NCBI GenBank assembly: GCA_950106755.1
Contig: OX467089.1
Span: 26,579,345-26,643,344, forward strand
Length of the DNA: 64,000 bases
DNA from: Climacium dendroides
Taxonomy: Eukaryota > Streptophyta > Bryopsida > Hypnales > Climaciaceae
Direction of reading: 5' to 3'
The notes under the pieces: generated by a model
Told to the model about the DNA's origin: nothing
The model's database searches: none
The model's input: the letters and a program-made list of their open reading frames with translations, nothing else
Position numbers and translations under genes: made by a program
Shown: positions 23,486-34,308 of the stretch, one piece after another
Position numbering within the stretch: position 1 is the first letter of the stretch
Layout: each line of letters opens with the position of its first letter

Positions 23486-24289
23486 TAATGATCACCACAT
23501 TTTAAAATAGATGAGATTATCTTGGAGGTTTGGAAACATAGTTTCAAGCTTGTTTCATTGAATCTTGAGTGTCAAATTTATATAGTTTTTTTGTTAATCA
23601 AATAATTATATTAAGCATAAAAATATATAAATCAAAAACTCTGCTTGACTAGCCACTGATACAATATTCTCAAAACTTGGATTGCAATTTGAATGCTTGT
23701 CTTGATCTTCTCTAATCTTGAGTCTATAGAATGATTGTTAATTCTCTTCACTTTTGGTGACATGTAAAAAGGGATAAACATGACTAAAAATTGGGTCATA
23801 TATTTTCCAAGATTGAAGCAAAAGTAGAGATGGCAAAGAGACATGTTTGAAAGGTTCCACATCTCAAATGTATTTTTATCTAAATGTGGATTATCACACA
23901 TGGGGTTGTTTTCTCTTTAATTAAAGGCACCTTCATTATCACTAAAGTGTAAGTGTTTTAGCTTGTAGTACTTGAGAGATATCACTCTTGTTGTCTACGA
24001 AAAGAATAAAAAAATTGGTAAAATGTTTTGTAAAAAAATATAATGTTCTTTGTTTACATGACTTTGTTTTAAACCCTATTGCTTTAGGTAGAAATGCCAT
24101 GTTCATTGTAGAAGTCTATAGCCAACTACTGTACAAAAGCATCCAAATAGAGATGCACCATCAAAATCTAAAAGGCCCAATTTTTTTCTTTTTGTTTGAT
24201 TAATTTTTATACTTTAAAAAAAACTCCATTTCCTATGCTCGAAGCTCTTTTCAGAAATAAGACTAGTACACCCTTTTTAAATGTTTTTT
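23486..24289. other. AT-rich spacer between TTAA elements
   Basis: No gene or repeat was recognised. Short open frames at 23632-23901 (-) and 23988-24203 (+) are low-complexity and AT-driven. Confidence 0.5.
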
Positions 24290-25227
24290 TTAACCCCTAA
24301 AGGACCAAGGTCCATTTTCTGCCAAGAAACACTCAAAACTGCCATTCTATAGCAAAGAGTAAAAAAAATTAAATTTTTTTTTTCCACATCTAACCGTAGG
24401 ATCTTACACCTAACTAGTATATAAAAGTGCAGAAAAAATTTCAGAATTTTTGACCGTACAGATTGCAAGATATCTCCGTTTAAAGTGAAAAAAACAACTT
24501 TTTCAGCACATTGCGGGACTAGATTTTTTGACTTTGAACATTTTTAACTTGAAATTTTTGCACTACAAAGTTTTGAGCTTTAAATCTTTATGGTGGAGAA
24601 TGGAGTTGAAAGTCCAGGAAAAAAATAAAAATTAAAAAAACCTTAATTTTCATTCTTAAAAAAATTGTTGAGTAGAAGTAGGTACAAGATAGAAGGAAAA
24701 TCTAAAATATTAATATTTTTTAGATGGAATTAAAATGCAATAATCCCAATGGTGAGATTGTTCTAGCAAGTAAATTCAACTATGCAAAAAAAGAAAATTT
24801 GAAAAATTTGAAAAATTGCATTCAGAAATGAATCCTACAAGTTATTTTTTTCAAGAAGATGCTCTAATTGCCCGAAAAACAAGAATGCCCATAACTTTCT
24901 CATAACAAACCCAATTGAAATGAATCAAAGCTTTCCAGATAGGAAAAAAATATAATCTACAAGAAAAAAAAATTCAAAAAAAAAAATTCAATTTTTTTCA
25001 ATTTTTTTTTTGCTGCCCGGACTGCCCCCGTCCCCTGTTTTGAGCTTATTTGGTCATAACTTTAGTTCCCGGGCACCAATCGTGAAAAAAATTATATTCC
25101 CACAAAGCCCATCAGTTTTTCTATCTCCAAAAAAAGTTTCAAAAAATCACAACAAAATCTCAGCCCATAGGTACCTGCCCGAAAACGCATTTGTCCCCCG
25201 AAGGGACAATGGTCCTTTAGGGGTTAA
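24290..25227. mobile_element. Complete TTAA-bounded inverted-repeat element E3 (938 bp)
   Basis: The left end is TTAACCCCTAAAGGACCAAG (TTAA 24290-24293). The right end is the inverse, GGTCCTTTAGGGGTTAA (TTAA 25224-25227). The ends pair over about 24 bp with two mismatches. The interior is AT-rich, has no transposase and shares blocks with E1, E2, E4, E9 and E10. TTAA target duplications and CCC-type tips are hallmarks of the piggyBac superfamily, so this is best read as a non-autonomous member. An open frame at 25010-25288 crosses the right end and is not a gene. Confidence 0.85.
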
Positions 25228-26283
25228 TGAAAAAAAAATGACATGTGCACTTATTTTTTCAAATAATTTGAGATTTTGTTGTTTTTAATAGTTTGTCAAT
25301 ACTATGTATATAGGAAATGGACACACAGCTAGGTCTTTTTTTTAAAAGTATTTATGAAGTGCCAAAGTAGTGATATACAATGTTATAGTAGTGCTCCAAA
25401 TTCCAACATCCATTCACATATCGGATAGAAAATATCACATTAGCACATAATTTTGTTTTCATCCACATTCTGATAATTTCATCAAAGATTTTTTTTTTTT
25501 AATTTGAAAATTTTCAATGAAAAACCTCATGATTTGTTGCCATTTTTTAGCCAATTTTTTTTCTCCATGGTGCAATCTGACACTATATATAATGCCCCAC
25601 AAAAACCCTGCACACAACCGAACACAAAGTCCCAGGTCACTTCTTTTTTTTTATGATATAGAGACTGAGCCTTTTCCAGAATTAGCAATTCTCTTGATTT
25701 TGCAAGTTTAGTTTAGTTTTTTTTAAACACATGCTTTCTTTTTTTCTTTTTTTTCAAGTTTTGACACCAGTGGATTTACATTCAAAAGTAATAAAACTTT
25801 CCAGTGAACAAATGAGTTTGCACTGGTGGCATATTCTCTCCTGATTCCAGACTAGCCAATGTTGGACAACACAAGGTCACCCATTTTCGACAACTTAAGC
25901 AATTTCGCCTTTCTCCGGCATGGGGAAGTTTGAGGAAAAAATCTCCCCATGCATAGAAATAGATTTAAGAAGGATTTCATGATTCCTGACATTCTTCCCC
26001 TCAAAACTAAAATTACCATGAATTTTATTTTCCTGAAAATTCTATTTGTCCCATTTCCAACCCATAGGCAAACCAATTTCCAACCATAGGTTGACAACAA
26101 AATCAATGAAAGTGATCATTGTGGCTTTCCATGTATATGTTGCAATCATTCTATACTTTCAATGTGCACCTCCCAAATGTCTCTCTTGCTCTTGTTGTAA
26201 GGTAACACGCTCTGAAATCGCACAGGCTCTAAAACCGTCCACATCCTCAAATGTACACTATGTGTGCATGTGACTTTTTCAGC
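25228..26283. other. AT-rich spacer
   Basis: No gene was recognised. The stretch has several T-runs and a more balanced segment near 25.85-26.2 kb containing the phrase CCCATTTCCAACC; a related CCCATTTCCAACCATC occurs near 10131. The significance is unclear. Confidence 0.45.
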
Positions 26284-26478
26284 GATGCACAAACAGTGTA
26301 CAATTCAGGAGGTGGATGATTCTAAAGCCCTCTGCCATTCCAACTTCGAATTTCCATAACTAATTCCACGAAGCTCCAAAAAACATGAAACGACTTGGGT
26401 TAGATGCCAATTCCACTTGTCTTTCAAGGAAAATTTACTGGAAAATCATTTCAAGAGTCTTCGCCTCCCCAAAACTCA
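26284..26478. repeat. Dispersed repeat family C, copy 1
   Basis: This copy is related to 44832-45025 in the same orientation. Shared stretches include GCACAAACAGTG near the left side, CATAACTAATTCCAC.AAGCTCC, then GACTTGGGTTA.ATG and TTGTCTTT.AAGGAAA. No inverted ends or coding frame are visible. The element type is unknown. Confidence 0.75.
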
Positions 26479-27450
26479 AGTTTCAGCTCTTAAGGTGGTC
26501 GGTTTCTGCACCTGTTCCCTGACGTGAGCTCCCACCTACATGATCAGAAAACTAAGCTGCTGAGGATGGGAGGCTGGTCGGAACCGGCCGGGTGAACCAA
26601 CTTACTTTTGATGCGCATTGTTGATTGTTTCCCCTTGAGCCACTGAAGCGTGTGCTATGTTCCTAGAAAAAGGTGCTCCCCCAAATGACATCCACCCTTC
26701 CTTATTGGCCAAGGAAACTCTATCATGCACAGAAGCTCGGTCTCCTCATGAGTGAGCCTACCCTACTAGGCCTCTGAGGCCACAAGCAAGCCCCAAAAGC
26801 TCAAGACAAAATCAAACTCACACCTTATATCATTGAAACACTTGGTTTCAAGTTACAGGCAATTGACTACTGCCCGCCCACCCGAGTTGGCTGGCTTGCA
26901 TGCATGACGACATCCTGGATGAATGTTTGCAAAATTCTTCTTCTGTTGGGGCCCATCCATTGAAGGAATGGTCGGTCCTACCGTCCCATGGTCCCATGGT
27001 CCTTTGGTTCGCTCATGAGGTAGGCAAGGCTTGTGGCCACTGCATGCCATTGGGCCCCCATGGCCCAACTGGCAGAAACTCCGTCAAGTTTCCACGTCTT
27101 TTAAGTGGGCTCTTGTGCGGATTTCAGGCTTGATTGCTTGAAAACGGGAGTTGGGGATAGGTCCTACAAGTTTACCTTATAATGGCGAATCTCTATGTTG
27201 ACGGCATCTTGTGAGGTTCCATCGGGGGACCAACGAGAGCGAAGAGATGCGTTTCCATGTAAGTGGATGAGGATTGATAACTCGAATATCCACTCCAGCA
27301 GTGAGTGGCTTAAGCCAGTTTGTACTGTAGACTTTTTTCTATATTTAAATTTTTTTGCCAGACATCCGTGGCCTCAGAATATCGGTAGATTCCTGTTCCT
27401 AAAATTTCCCCAAAAGCCTACGTATTAGACTGGACAGGATCAATGAGAAC
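26479..27450. other. GC-richer island, no gene recognised
   Basis: Base composition rises well above the surrounding DNA. Open frames on both strands (26853-27068 -, 26900-27133 +, 27195-27428 +) give no recognisable protein. It may be a fragment of a GC-richer mobile element; similar islands lie at 30.8-31.5, 31.75-32.25 and 45.85-46.5 kb. Confidence 0.4.
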
Positions 27451-29269
27451 AAGCATTCATGTATTCATGGTATGGGGTCTAGAACAATCAGCCTCTTTGG
27501 GCCAGTTCACATTTGTCTGAACAGGCCTCTCAAATTGCTGGCCCAACAATTGGCTCAAGGTGGTAATGTATTAGCCTGCCTTGAAACAGCTTTCAGTAAA
27601 AAAATTTAGGAAGAAAAAGGGAATTGGCATGTATCCCAAGTTGTTTCAATTTTTTTGAATTTTTTTAGAATTAGTTAAGAGTTTTTGAAGTTAAAACGTA
27701 GTGGTCACTAAAAAGGACCACCTCCTAAAATGTACATTGTTGGTACATTGAAGAAAGCAAAATGTAGCTTTGAGTTATTATTGCTTTTAAAGCAAGGTTG
27801 CCTTTAGAGCACCTTACTTTATTTCACTTGAAGTTCATATGACAAGATGCAAAGATGTTAAAAAAAAATTGATTAGATTTAAGTTAGAGTGAGTCATCGG
27901 TCTTGTCCCATAGACAAGTTGTTGTCTCATCCTCAAATTCTTATCCAATGCTTTCAAGAACACTTAAGGTGGGGCCCAAAATATGCGCCATTGATCCTAA
28001 ACTACCATCATCACTTTGGGTACATCTCCAAAATTAACATGTACCTATGTGGAAGAAATGATTGTAGAATCTCTACTAGAAAATAAAATTTTACCCTTCA
28101 TAGCTTTTGCATGCGGTATTCAAATGTTGTTGTCTTGTGTACATTGGAACTTCTTTTCACTTGCCAATAAGAAAATATGTAAATGGAGCCTATCTAATAA
28201 TAATAACTAAAATTGAAGCACCAATAGCTAATCATTTAAGAAATTTTGGAGTGAATCGTGTACAATATGATGTGGTGGAAATTTTTCCTATGTAGGAAGA
28301 TAGGAAATATGGAGATGGAAAAATTTTCAGAATTTTATTCCCCAAATTGAAATTACCGTGAATTTTGGGACGCAAAAAGTGCACTTCACTAGTAGACAAT
28401 GTTTAGAATCTTCTAATTTTTATCATTTAAGAACTACTTTCCCACTCACTACTTCCTACTTTCTTGCTCACTTTTTTGAGACATGTGTTATAATCTTATT
28501 AGTCCTAGCCTTATAAAAGACCAAAAAAAACATTCCAAGCTTCATTTGAAAATTTATTCAAGCCTTGGTTGGAAATATTGCTCCCCTAACAGTTACATAC
28601 AAGGCATGGTTGCCAATTGAAACTCAACCTTAACCATAATAGCAAAAAGTGTCGATCTGGAGGTCCATCTTACATCACAAGCCAACATTGAAAGCAATGC
28701 TATATCATTTTGTCATTCAAAGATAACAAAATTTTGACCTAGGAAGTGGAAAATATTGCATTATTTGAATAATTCACTTGAAGGAAATGTTTGTACATTT
28801 CGAGGTCACAAATTTTGGACCAAAAGATATTGAAATCTAAAGTATTTTGATACAAAAATAACATAAAGAGGCAAAATGAGTTTCTTTTGATCAAATGAGT
28901 AGTTGAACATGGTTCCTATTATTAAACTTTGAATTTTGCTAAATTTATTTGGAAGTAAAAAGGGGATCTATACTCATTGAGGATGTTGTTTTTGAATACC
29001 ATATGCATAAATTGTGAATTTTTAAAGTGTTGGAAATTGGTGTATTCAAAATCAACCCTAGACTTTCAAAAATAGAAGTTGTGCACTTTAGGCAAAAAAA
29101 TTGTAGGGTTTGATTTTAGGAACATGTTATAAATCCAATAAATACATTGATAACCTTAACTAATAGCAATTGAATGTAGTTTCTATGAGCAAATGTAAGT
29201 ATCAACATTCTAGACAATGATGACTATAGATTCATATACCTTCACTTTAATCTCCAAATGGTTAGAGTT
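27451..29269. other. AT-rich spacer
   Basis: No gene was recognised. Overlapping short open frames at 27889-28295 have somewhat protein-like translations (HLRWGPKYAPLILNYHHHFG) but no family match by eye. Confidence 0.4.
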
Positions 29270-29952
29270 CATCTTTCAAACTTTTTACACAAAAATATTT
29301 AGATCCTACAACTTGTTACTCCCCATGATATATTGAGACATAAGTTGGGAATATATATTTTTAAAGTTGAGCAAAAAATATTTCATATTCATGCTTGGAA
29401 AAAATAGTAAGTAGAAAGAAGTAGTATATGATTTAAAATACTCAATTGTTAAGAATTTAGTTATGGAATGGAAAAATTTCAATCCCAAAGTTTTTAATAT
29501 TGTAATAAGAAATCTATACCCAAAATTTTTCTTCAAAAATATAGAAAATTGAATTAAATAAAGGACTTCAAAATTTATTTATGAGTAGAAATTCCATAAG
29601 TGCCCGCAAACTAAAACTCCTCATAACTTTCATCTTGTTAATTAAAATAGAATGATTCAAAGCTTTCCACATATATATAAATCTACAAAATCAAGTTCAA
29701 ATTTTTATTTCTTGAAAAGTAATTTTTTATGAGTTACTTGAGCTCCCATCAAGCATGAGAAATTACATATTATGTAATAACTTCTTAACTATGTAGTCAA
29801 AACTTATTTTTTTTAAATATTCACTCTAAAGCTACTTCTTGTACACATTATGTGTGGAAATTTCAAATAAAACAAAAATCCCATTTGTAGTAACTAAAGC
29901 TGCCCAAAATCATTGTGTTGCCAAAAACATGATTTAGTCTTTTCGGGGTTAA
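29270..29952. mobile_element. TTAA element E4, left part truncated
   Basis: The right end is TTTAGTCTTTTCGGGGTTAA with TTAA at 29949-29952. About 550 bp to its left aligns with E2, for example TTGTTAAGAATTTAGTTATGGAA and CTAAAACTCCTCATAACTTTC. The left half is diverged or missing and no left inverted end was found. Confidence 0.65.
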
Positions 29953-31521
29953 TTTATATGGTCTAATTTTTTGAATTTTTTCCACACATTTTTATAATAG
30001 TCTAGTACAAATTTGTAAAATTAAATTTCAAAAATATATTTTTTTCCTCATTTTTTCTCACTACCCTAAAAAGTGGCATTTTTGACAATTCTTGCGTGGA
30101 GTTTGCCTCAATCTTTTAGTGCTTAATACATGAATGCTTTTTAAAATAAATTGTAGATGTTTCTTTATATCAATGTGTATTTTTTTTATTATTTATTTCA
30201 ATTCCAAAAAATTATTTGTGAACAAAAGTTTTTTTTAAAGAGTTTTGATCATCTTTATTTGGTTGACCAAGAACTTCAAAGTGCTTACAAGTTAGCTACA
30301 AAAGGCTGATGCCTTCTAAATTTTTGGAGTTCTCTAGGCTTTAGTAATCCTATGGCCAATCACAACTCCAATACAATTACTCACACTAGAGCAATATGCT
30401 TTTAGAAAGGATTGCCTCTTACATGCAAATACCTAAGTTAAGGTAGGATCATCCAAAGCCAAGCATGTTCCCAAAACAAGCTCTCAAAAAAACACATAAG
30501 GTAGAAGCACCCATTGCAGTATTGGCAATTGAAAATCATGAATTAAAAAAAAAATGGGATAAGGCATCTATCTTTTGTGAATTTTTTGAAGAGAGCTCTC
30601 TAAGGCACCCAAAACCATGTTCTAATAAAGCTACCTTGATTTTGACATGGAAACCTAAAAAAGTTTAGCACCCACCAACCATAGGTAAGCATGGGGCGGT
30701 TTCAAGGTATTTTAGGGGAGCACTTTAAGGGAACTCTACAGTGAATCAATCAATGGGTACATGGACTTAAAAGGGTGCTTCTACCTTACTTGTTGCACTC
30801 TCTTCGAAGTGTGGATATTGAAAACATGACGTGGTTTTAGAAAACCTCAATACCACTGATTCAGCCCTCGACCTCTTACAGCTTTTGCATACTATTAGAA
30901 TCCACTATCGATCTCAGATTTCACCCCCACTTTCTTTTGCAACTGGGTTTCTACGTGATTAAAAAATGAGAGCCTCCTGACACTCAATAATGCATGTGTC
31001 AGGAGAGATTTGCTCCGTTGAGAGTTGTGATTCTACCCTCGAAGCTTAACTTCAGCTTTGTCCAGATGGATCATCTCAAAGCTGCTTGCCCAATGAGGGT
31101 GCTTACATTTTTTTTATGCCCCAAGTTCCAAGACTCCAAGAGTTCCAGTCCCCCTGGGTGATCGAAGCCTACCTTGGCTCAGTTGGCTTCTAGCCCTCCC
31201 AGCAGAAAGGATAAAGAGGAAGCAGCATAACTTAACGTACTGTCCACTGTACTAACAGAACTCGCACATGAGACTACTACTGTGCAGTCCAGTCCAGTGC
31301 TACCTTACCATACCAATGGACTGAATGGAGCTCCCCCCGAAAGAAGACAACAACGGAGATGCCCAGCCACGGACCAGGAATCTTGGAACAACACCTCCCC
31401 AACAAAATGAATCAAATCTGGTTTGGCCACCTCTTTACTCCACCCCAAACCACACACCCATTCACATTACGGGGAGCAGCTCTTCCCCCCCTCCTCTTGG
31501 TAGCCTGGCACTAGGAGATTT
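29953..31521. other. AT-rich spacer then GC-richer island
   Basis: No gene was recognised. From about 30.8 kb the composition becomes more balanced. A perfect 10-bp hairpin lies at 30974-31005 (CTCCTGACAC and GTGTCAGGAG, 12-nt loop). An open frame at 31325-31525 is Pro/Ser-rich with no motif and stops two codons before the next mobile element. Confidence 0.45.
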
Positions 31522-31753
31522 TTAACCCTTAAACGTCGGGCTGGTGACTGTGGAAATAAGCCCTTTTCGAACCGTGTGACATCACCTAGTTTAAAAAAAA
31601 TCAAAAATATTCATTGGGAGTCAAACTACTATAGAAGATTTATCCTTTCCACCCCTAATTCCGAGGATGAATAGTTGCATTTCTGTCCTATACAAGAGAA
31701 TTCCTTGTCATTCATTGGACAAAAAAACATCCGCCGTGGTGTTTATGGGTTAA
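31522..31753. mobile_element. Small TTAA-bounded MITE (232 bp)
   Basis: The left end is TTAACCCTTAAACGTCGG (TTAA 31522-31525). The right end is CCGTGGTGTTTATGGGTTAA (TTAA 31750-31753), whose complement begins TTAACCCATAAACACCACGG. The inverted ends match over the first 13 bp with one mismatch and more loosely beyond. It is non-coding. Size, TTAA ends and CCC tips fit a miniature piggyBac-type element of a subfamily distinct from E3. Confidence 0.75.
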
Positions 31754-32470
31754 GGAGTGGGGTATGCTTAATGCAATGGGAGGCCTCCCCTTGAGGGCTC
31801 CCGCGATGTGAGGGCCGGGGCCTTGATGCTTGAGTTCTACCCTCGCCTGTAAGCCAAGGTCCTTAGATCATCACCACCCGTCTTGCAAAATGGGGTGGTG
31901 ATTTGGCTTGCAAAAAGGGGGGCCATACATTTTGCAAGCCAAGTTGAACATGTCCACCCCACCCATGACCTCTTAAGAAGCTGAGCTTGAGGTAAAATTG
32001 TTGGTGTGGAGCAAATGCAGGCGATATGGAGTGTTGTGGCAAATTTCTCTTTTGTGGTTTTGCAAGCCCAAACTTGGCCTCCAAAATGACCCCCATTTAC
32101 AAGGCAAGGGTGGTTTGCAAGCCCGGCCTTCAAGCAAGTCATTTGTTTTGAAGGATGGGTGGAGTGGTTTTGGAGGCCACTCTTAACAAGTTACCCATGT
32201 GGGAGGATGGGTGGCCATGCTTTTACATCATGGGAGGCGTTCAGGGGGAGGCATCCCAATATACCACAACTTACCAAATTAGGGGGTTCTTAATACTTGG
32301 ATATTAGGGATCGGAGAATGATGGAAAGTCATTTTGAATTTTTACAAAGATGGAAAGTAATGGAATTTGGTATGCTCTATGTGGGGATAGATAATTATAA
32401 TTTTCAAAATACAATATACATATTGAAATAGTGTGATTTTCATAAAGAATCACAAGGAGAAAGGAGGGTC
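31754..32470. other. GC-richer DNA with paired hairpins
   Basis: Two adjacent perfect hairpins occur: ATCACCACCC (31870-31879) with GGGTGGTGAT (31893-31902), and TTGGCTTGCAAAA (31903-31915) with TTTTGCAAGCCAA (31930-31942). The word CTTGCAAA or its complement recurs through 31.88-32.13 kb. Open frames across it on both strands are not recognisable. Confidence 0.5.
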
Positions 32471-32531
32471 TTTTTGGATTCCTAGTTAGAGTTGGCCGGT
32501 TTCTATATGGAGTTGGGGTAAGTAAAGTCTA

Positions 32532-32603
32532 CTAATCAATAATGGAATGGGATCTCTAATCAATAATGGAATGGGATCACTAATCACTAATAGAATGGGA
32601 TTT
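32532..32603. repeat. 24-bp unit repeated three times
   Basis: Copies at 32532-32555, 32556-32579 and 32580-32603 all follow CTAATCAATAATGGAATGGG, the third with two changes. Confidence 0.95.
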
Positions 32604-32630
32604 AGATTTTTGGAGTCCTTGTTTTGTTGT

Positions 32631-32790
32631 TGATCGGTGGGCTTCATCACCCCCGACTCCATATGGAAGTCATCCCTTAGAGTATGAGAGCTTGGAATCT
32701 CCATTTCCTCGATGATTGGTGGGCTTCACTAGCACCGACTTTATATGGAAGCCGGCCCTTAGAGTATGAGAAATTATTTTACATGTTCAA
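32631..32790. repeat. 82-bp tandem duplication
   Basis: GGTGGGCTTCA occurs at 32636 and 32718, and both copies continue with CCGACT..ATATGGAAG and CCCTTAGAGTATGAGA. The offset is 82 bp. No coding meaning was seen. Confidence 0.85.
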
Positions 32791-32879
32791 AGTGTGTATT
32801 TGTATAGGACTTTGGGAACCAAGCAACAAGTCCAAAAAGAATTCATAAAGCTACAAGGTTTCATTGAGAAGATGTTTGG

Positions 32880-33850
32880 ATATCATTAGGATTTTACAAG
32901 AACAAATGAACGAAAAGTCATGTGGTTAAGAATGTTGATGGATGAAATTATGATGACTTGATGCATATAAAAGCATTGTTCATTGGAAAACAATAAGAAC
33001 CTTTCCATCAATACCAATGTAATTTATATAAAAGAAATTCACGGCAAACCTTTCTAATCAAGCTTGTGATGGTGAACATTTTTGCATTGGGAAGGCTAAA
33101 CCTAACAATAAACAATGACTAGTGTGCCTTATGTTGTTGCCACAACTAAAATAAAGGTGAAAGTGATTTTTAAATTTTAAATTAAAAAAAACTTCAAACT
33201 TCAATAACTTTTACATTGTAAGCCGAATCTCCACAAAACAAAAACCATGCACCCTTCCTTGAAGAAGGCTCTCTGATGATATTAAGAACACAACCAACAG
33301 ATGTGTAGTTTTGGAGATCTCATTGTAACAAACATAACAAAACAAATAAATGATTTAACTTTAAGGTATGATCTACTATGTCCATGTGCCATTGTTGCAA
33401 TCAAAATAAAAGTTTAATTTAAAAAAAATTAAAAACCCTAAAAAGTTCATAACCTTCATGTTATAGGTTCAAAACCCACAAAACAAAGCCCATGCATCCC
33501 TCCTTGTAAAGAACTTTCCGACGATATGAAGGGCATGACTGGAAGACACACAGATCAAGAGATCTTACTATAACAAACAAAATAAAATAAACAATCTAAT
33601 TTAAAGGACGGTTGTTGGATGTCATTAGTATTTAGTAAGAAAAAAAATGTAAAGTCATACATATGGGGACGTGATGAATGAAATTATGATGATGCAATGT
33701 CCATAGAAGCATTAAAGCATTGTTCATCGAGAAACAACAAGAATCTTTCCATCAATACCAATGTAATTCATATAAAAAAATCACGGCAAACCTTTCCAAT
33801 CAAGCTTGTGATGGTGAACATTTTGCATTGGGAAGGTTAAACTTGACAAT
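32880..33850. repeat. Nested repeat A-B-B'-A'
   Basis: Unit A (about 32880-33117) and A' (about 33607-33850) are direct copies, sharing GCATTGTTCAT.G and ACGGCAAACCTTTC.AATCAA. Between them lie two further direct copies of a different unit, B (about 33118-33363) and B' (about 33372-33606), about 245 bp apart, sharing ACAAAACAAA..CCATGCA and TAACAAAC.AAA. An inverted copy of B lies at 45155-45410. The array ends about 450 bp before the mitoferrin start codon. Confidence 0.8.
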
Positions 33851-34308
33851 AACTAGTGGACATGTGACATCCACCTTGAAAAGGAAACACAATCGACAGA
33901 TGTACATATTACGGAATATACGTATTTTAGGTTCCCATACGGGGTACGTGTACCCGCCAACTCGCACCTTCTGTTTTTCATATAAATCTAAACATAACAT
34001 TGAAGTGCCAAAGCTCACATGAAATAGCCTCAGAGTTCAAAAGCCATCAGTTCTCCAAGCTCGAGGATCTTCTTCCGAAGCAAGCAGCAGCGGCATCTCC
34101 ACTACGCCGTCTGTGCCAAGTGTAGATTCTCGCAAAACCAGCCTCGCTGCAGAGAATTTGTCATTGCCACTTGGTGGCTATGGAACACGATGGGAGTCAT
34201 TGCTGCAGCGTTTGTTAAGCTTCAATTTTGATTTCAGACACCGGTGCAGAACGAGATTGTGTGCTTCGTTTGCGGTTCCCCTGTTTTAGGGTTGCGGAGA
34301 AGTTAGCA
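33851..34308 (+). promoter_or_regulatory. Mitoferrin 5' flank and leader (inferred)
   Basis: This stretch lies between repeat A' and the start codon and becomes GC-richer from about 34060. A TTTTAGGGTTGCGG segment near 34286 contains a telomere-like AGGGTT. An acceptor-like gatttcag at about 34237 allows a 5' UTR intron. No TATA box or transcription start could be fixed. Confidence 0.35.

Noticed and set aside
31325..31525. Pro/Ser-rich open frame beside the small MITE
   Set aside because: No motif, no splice context, and it lies in a GC-richer island where chance open frames are longer.
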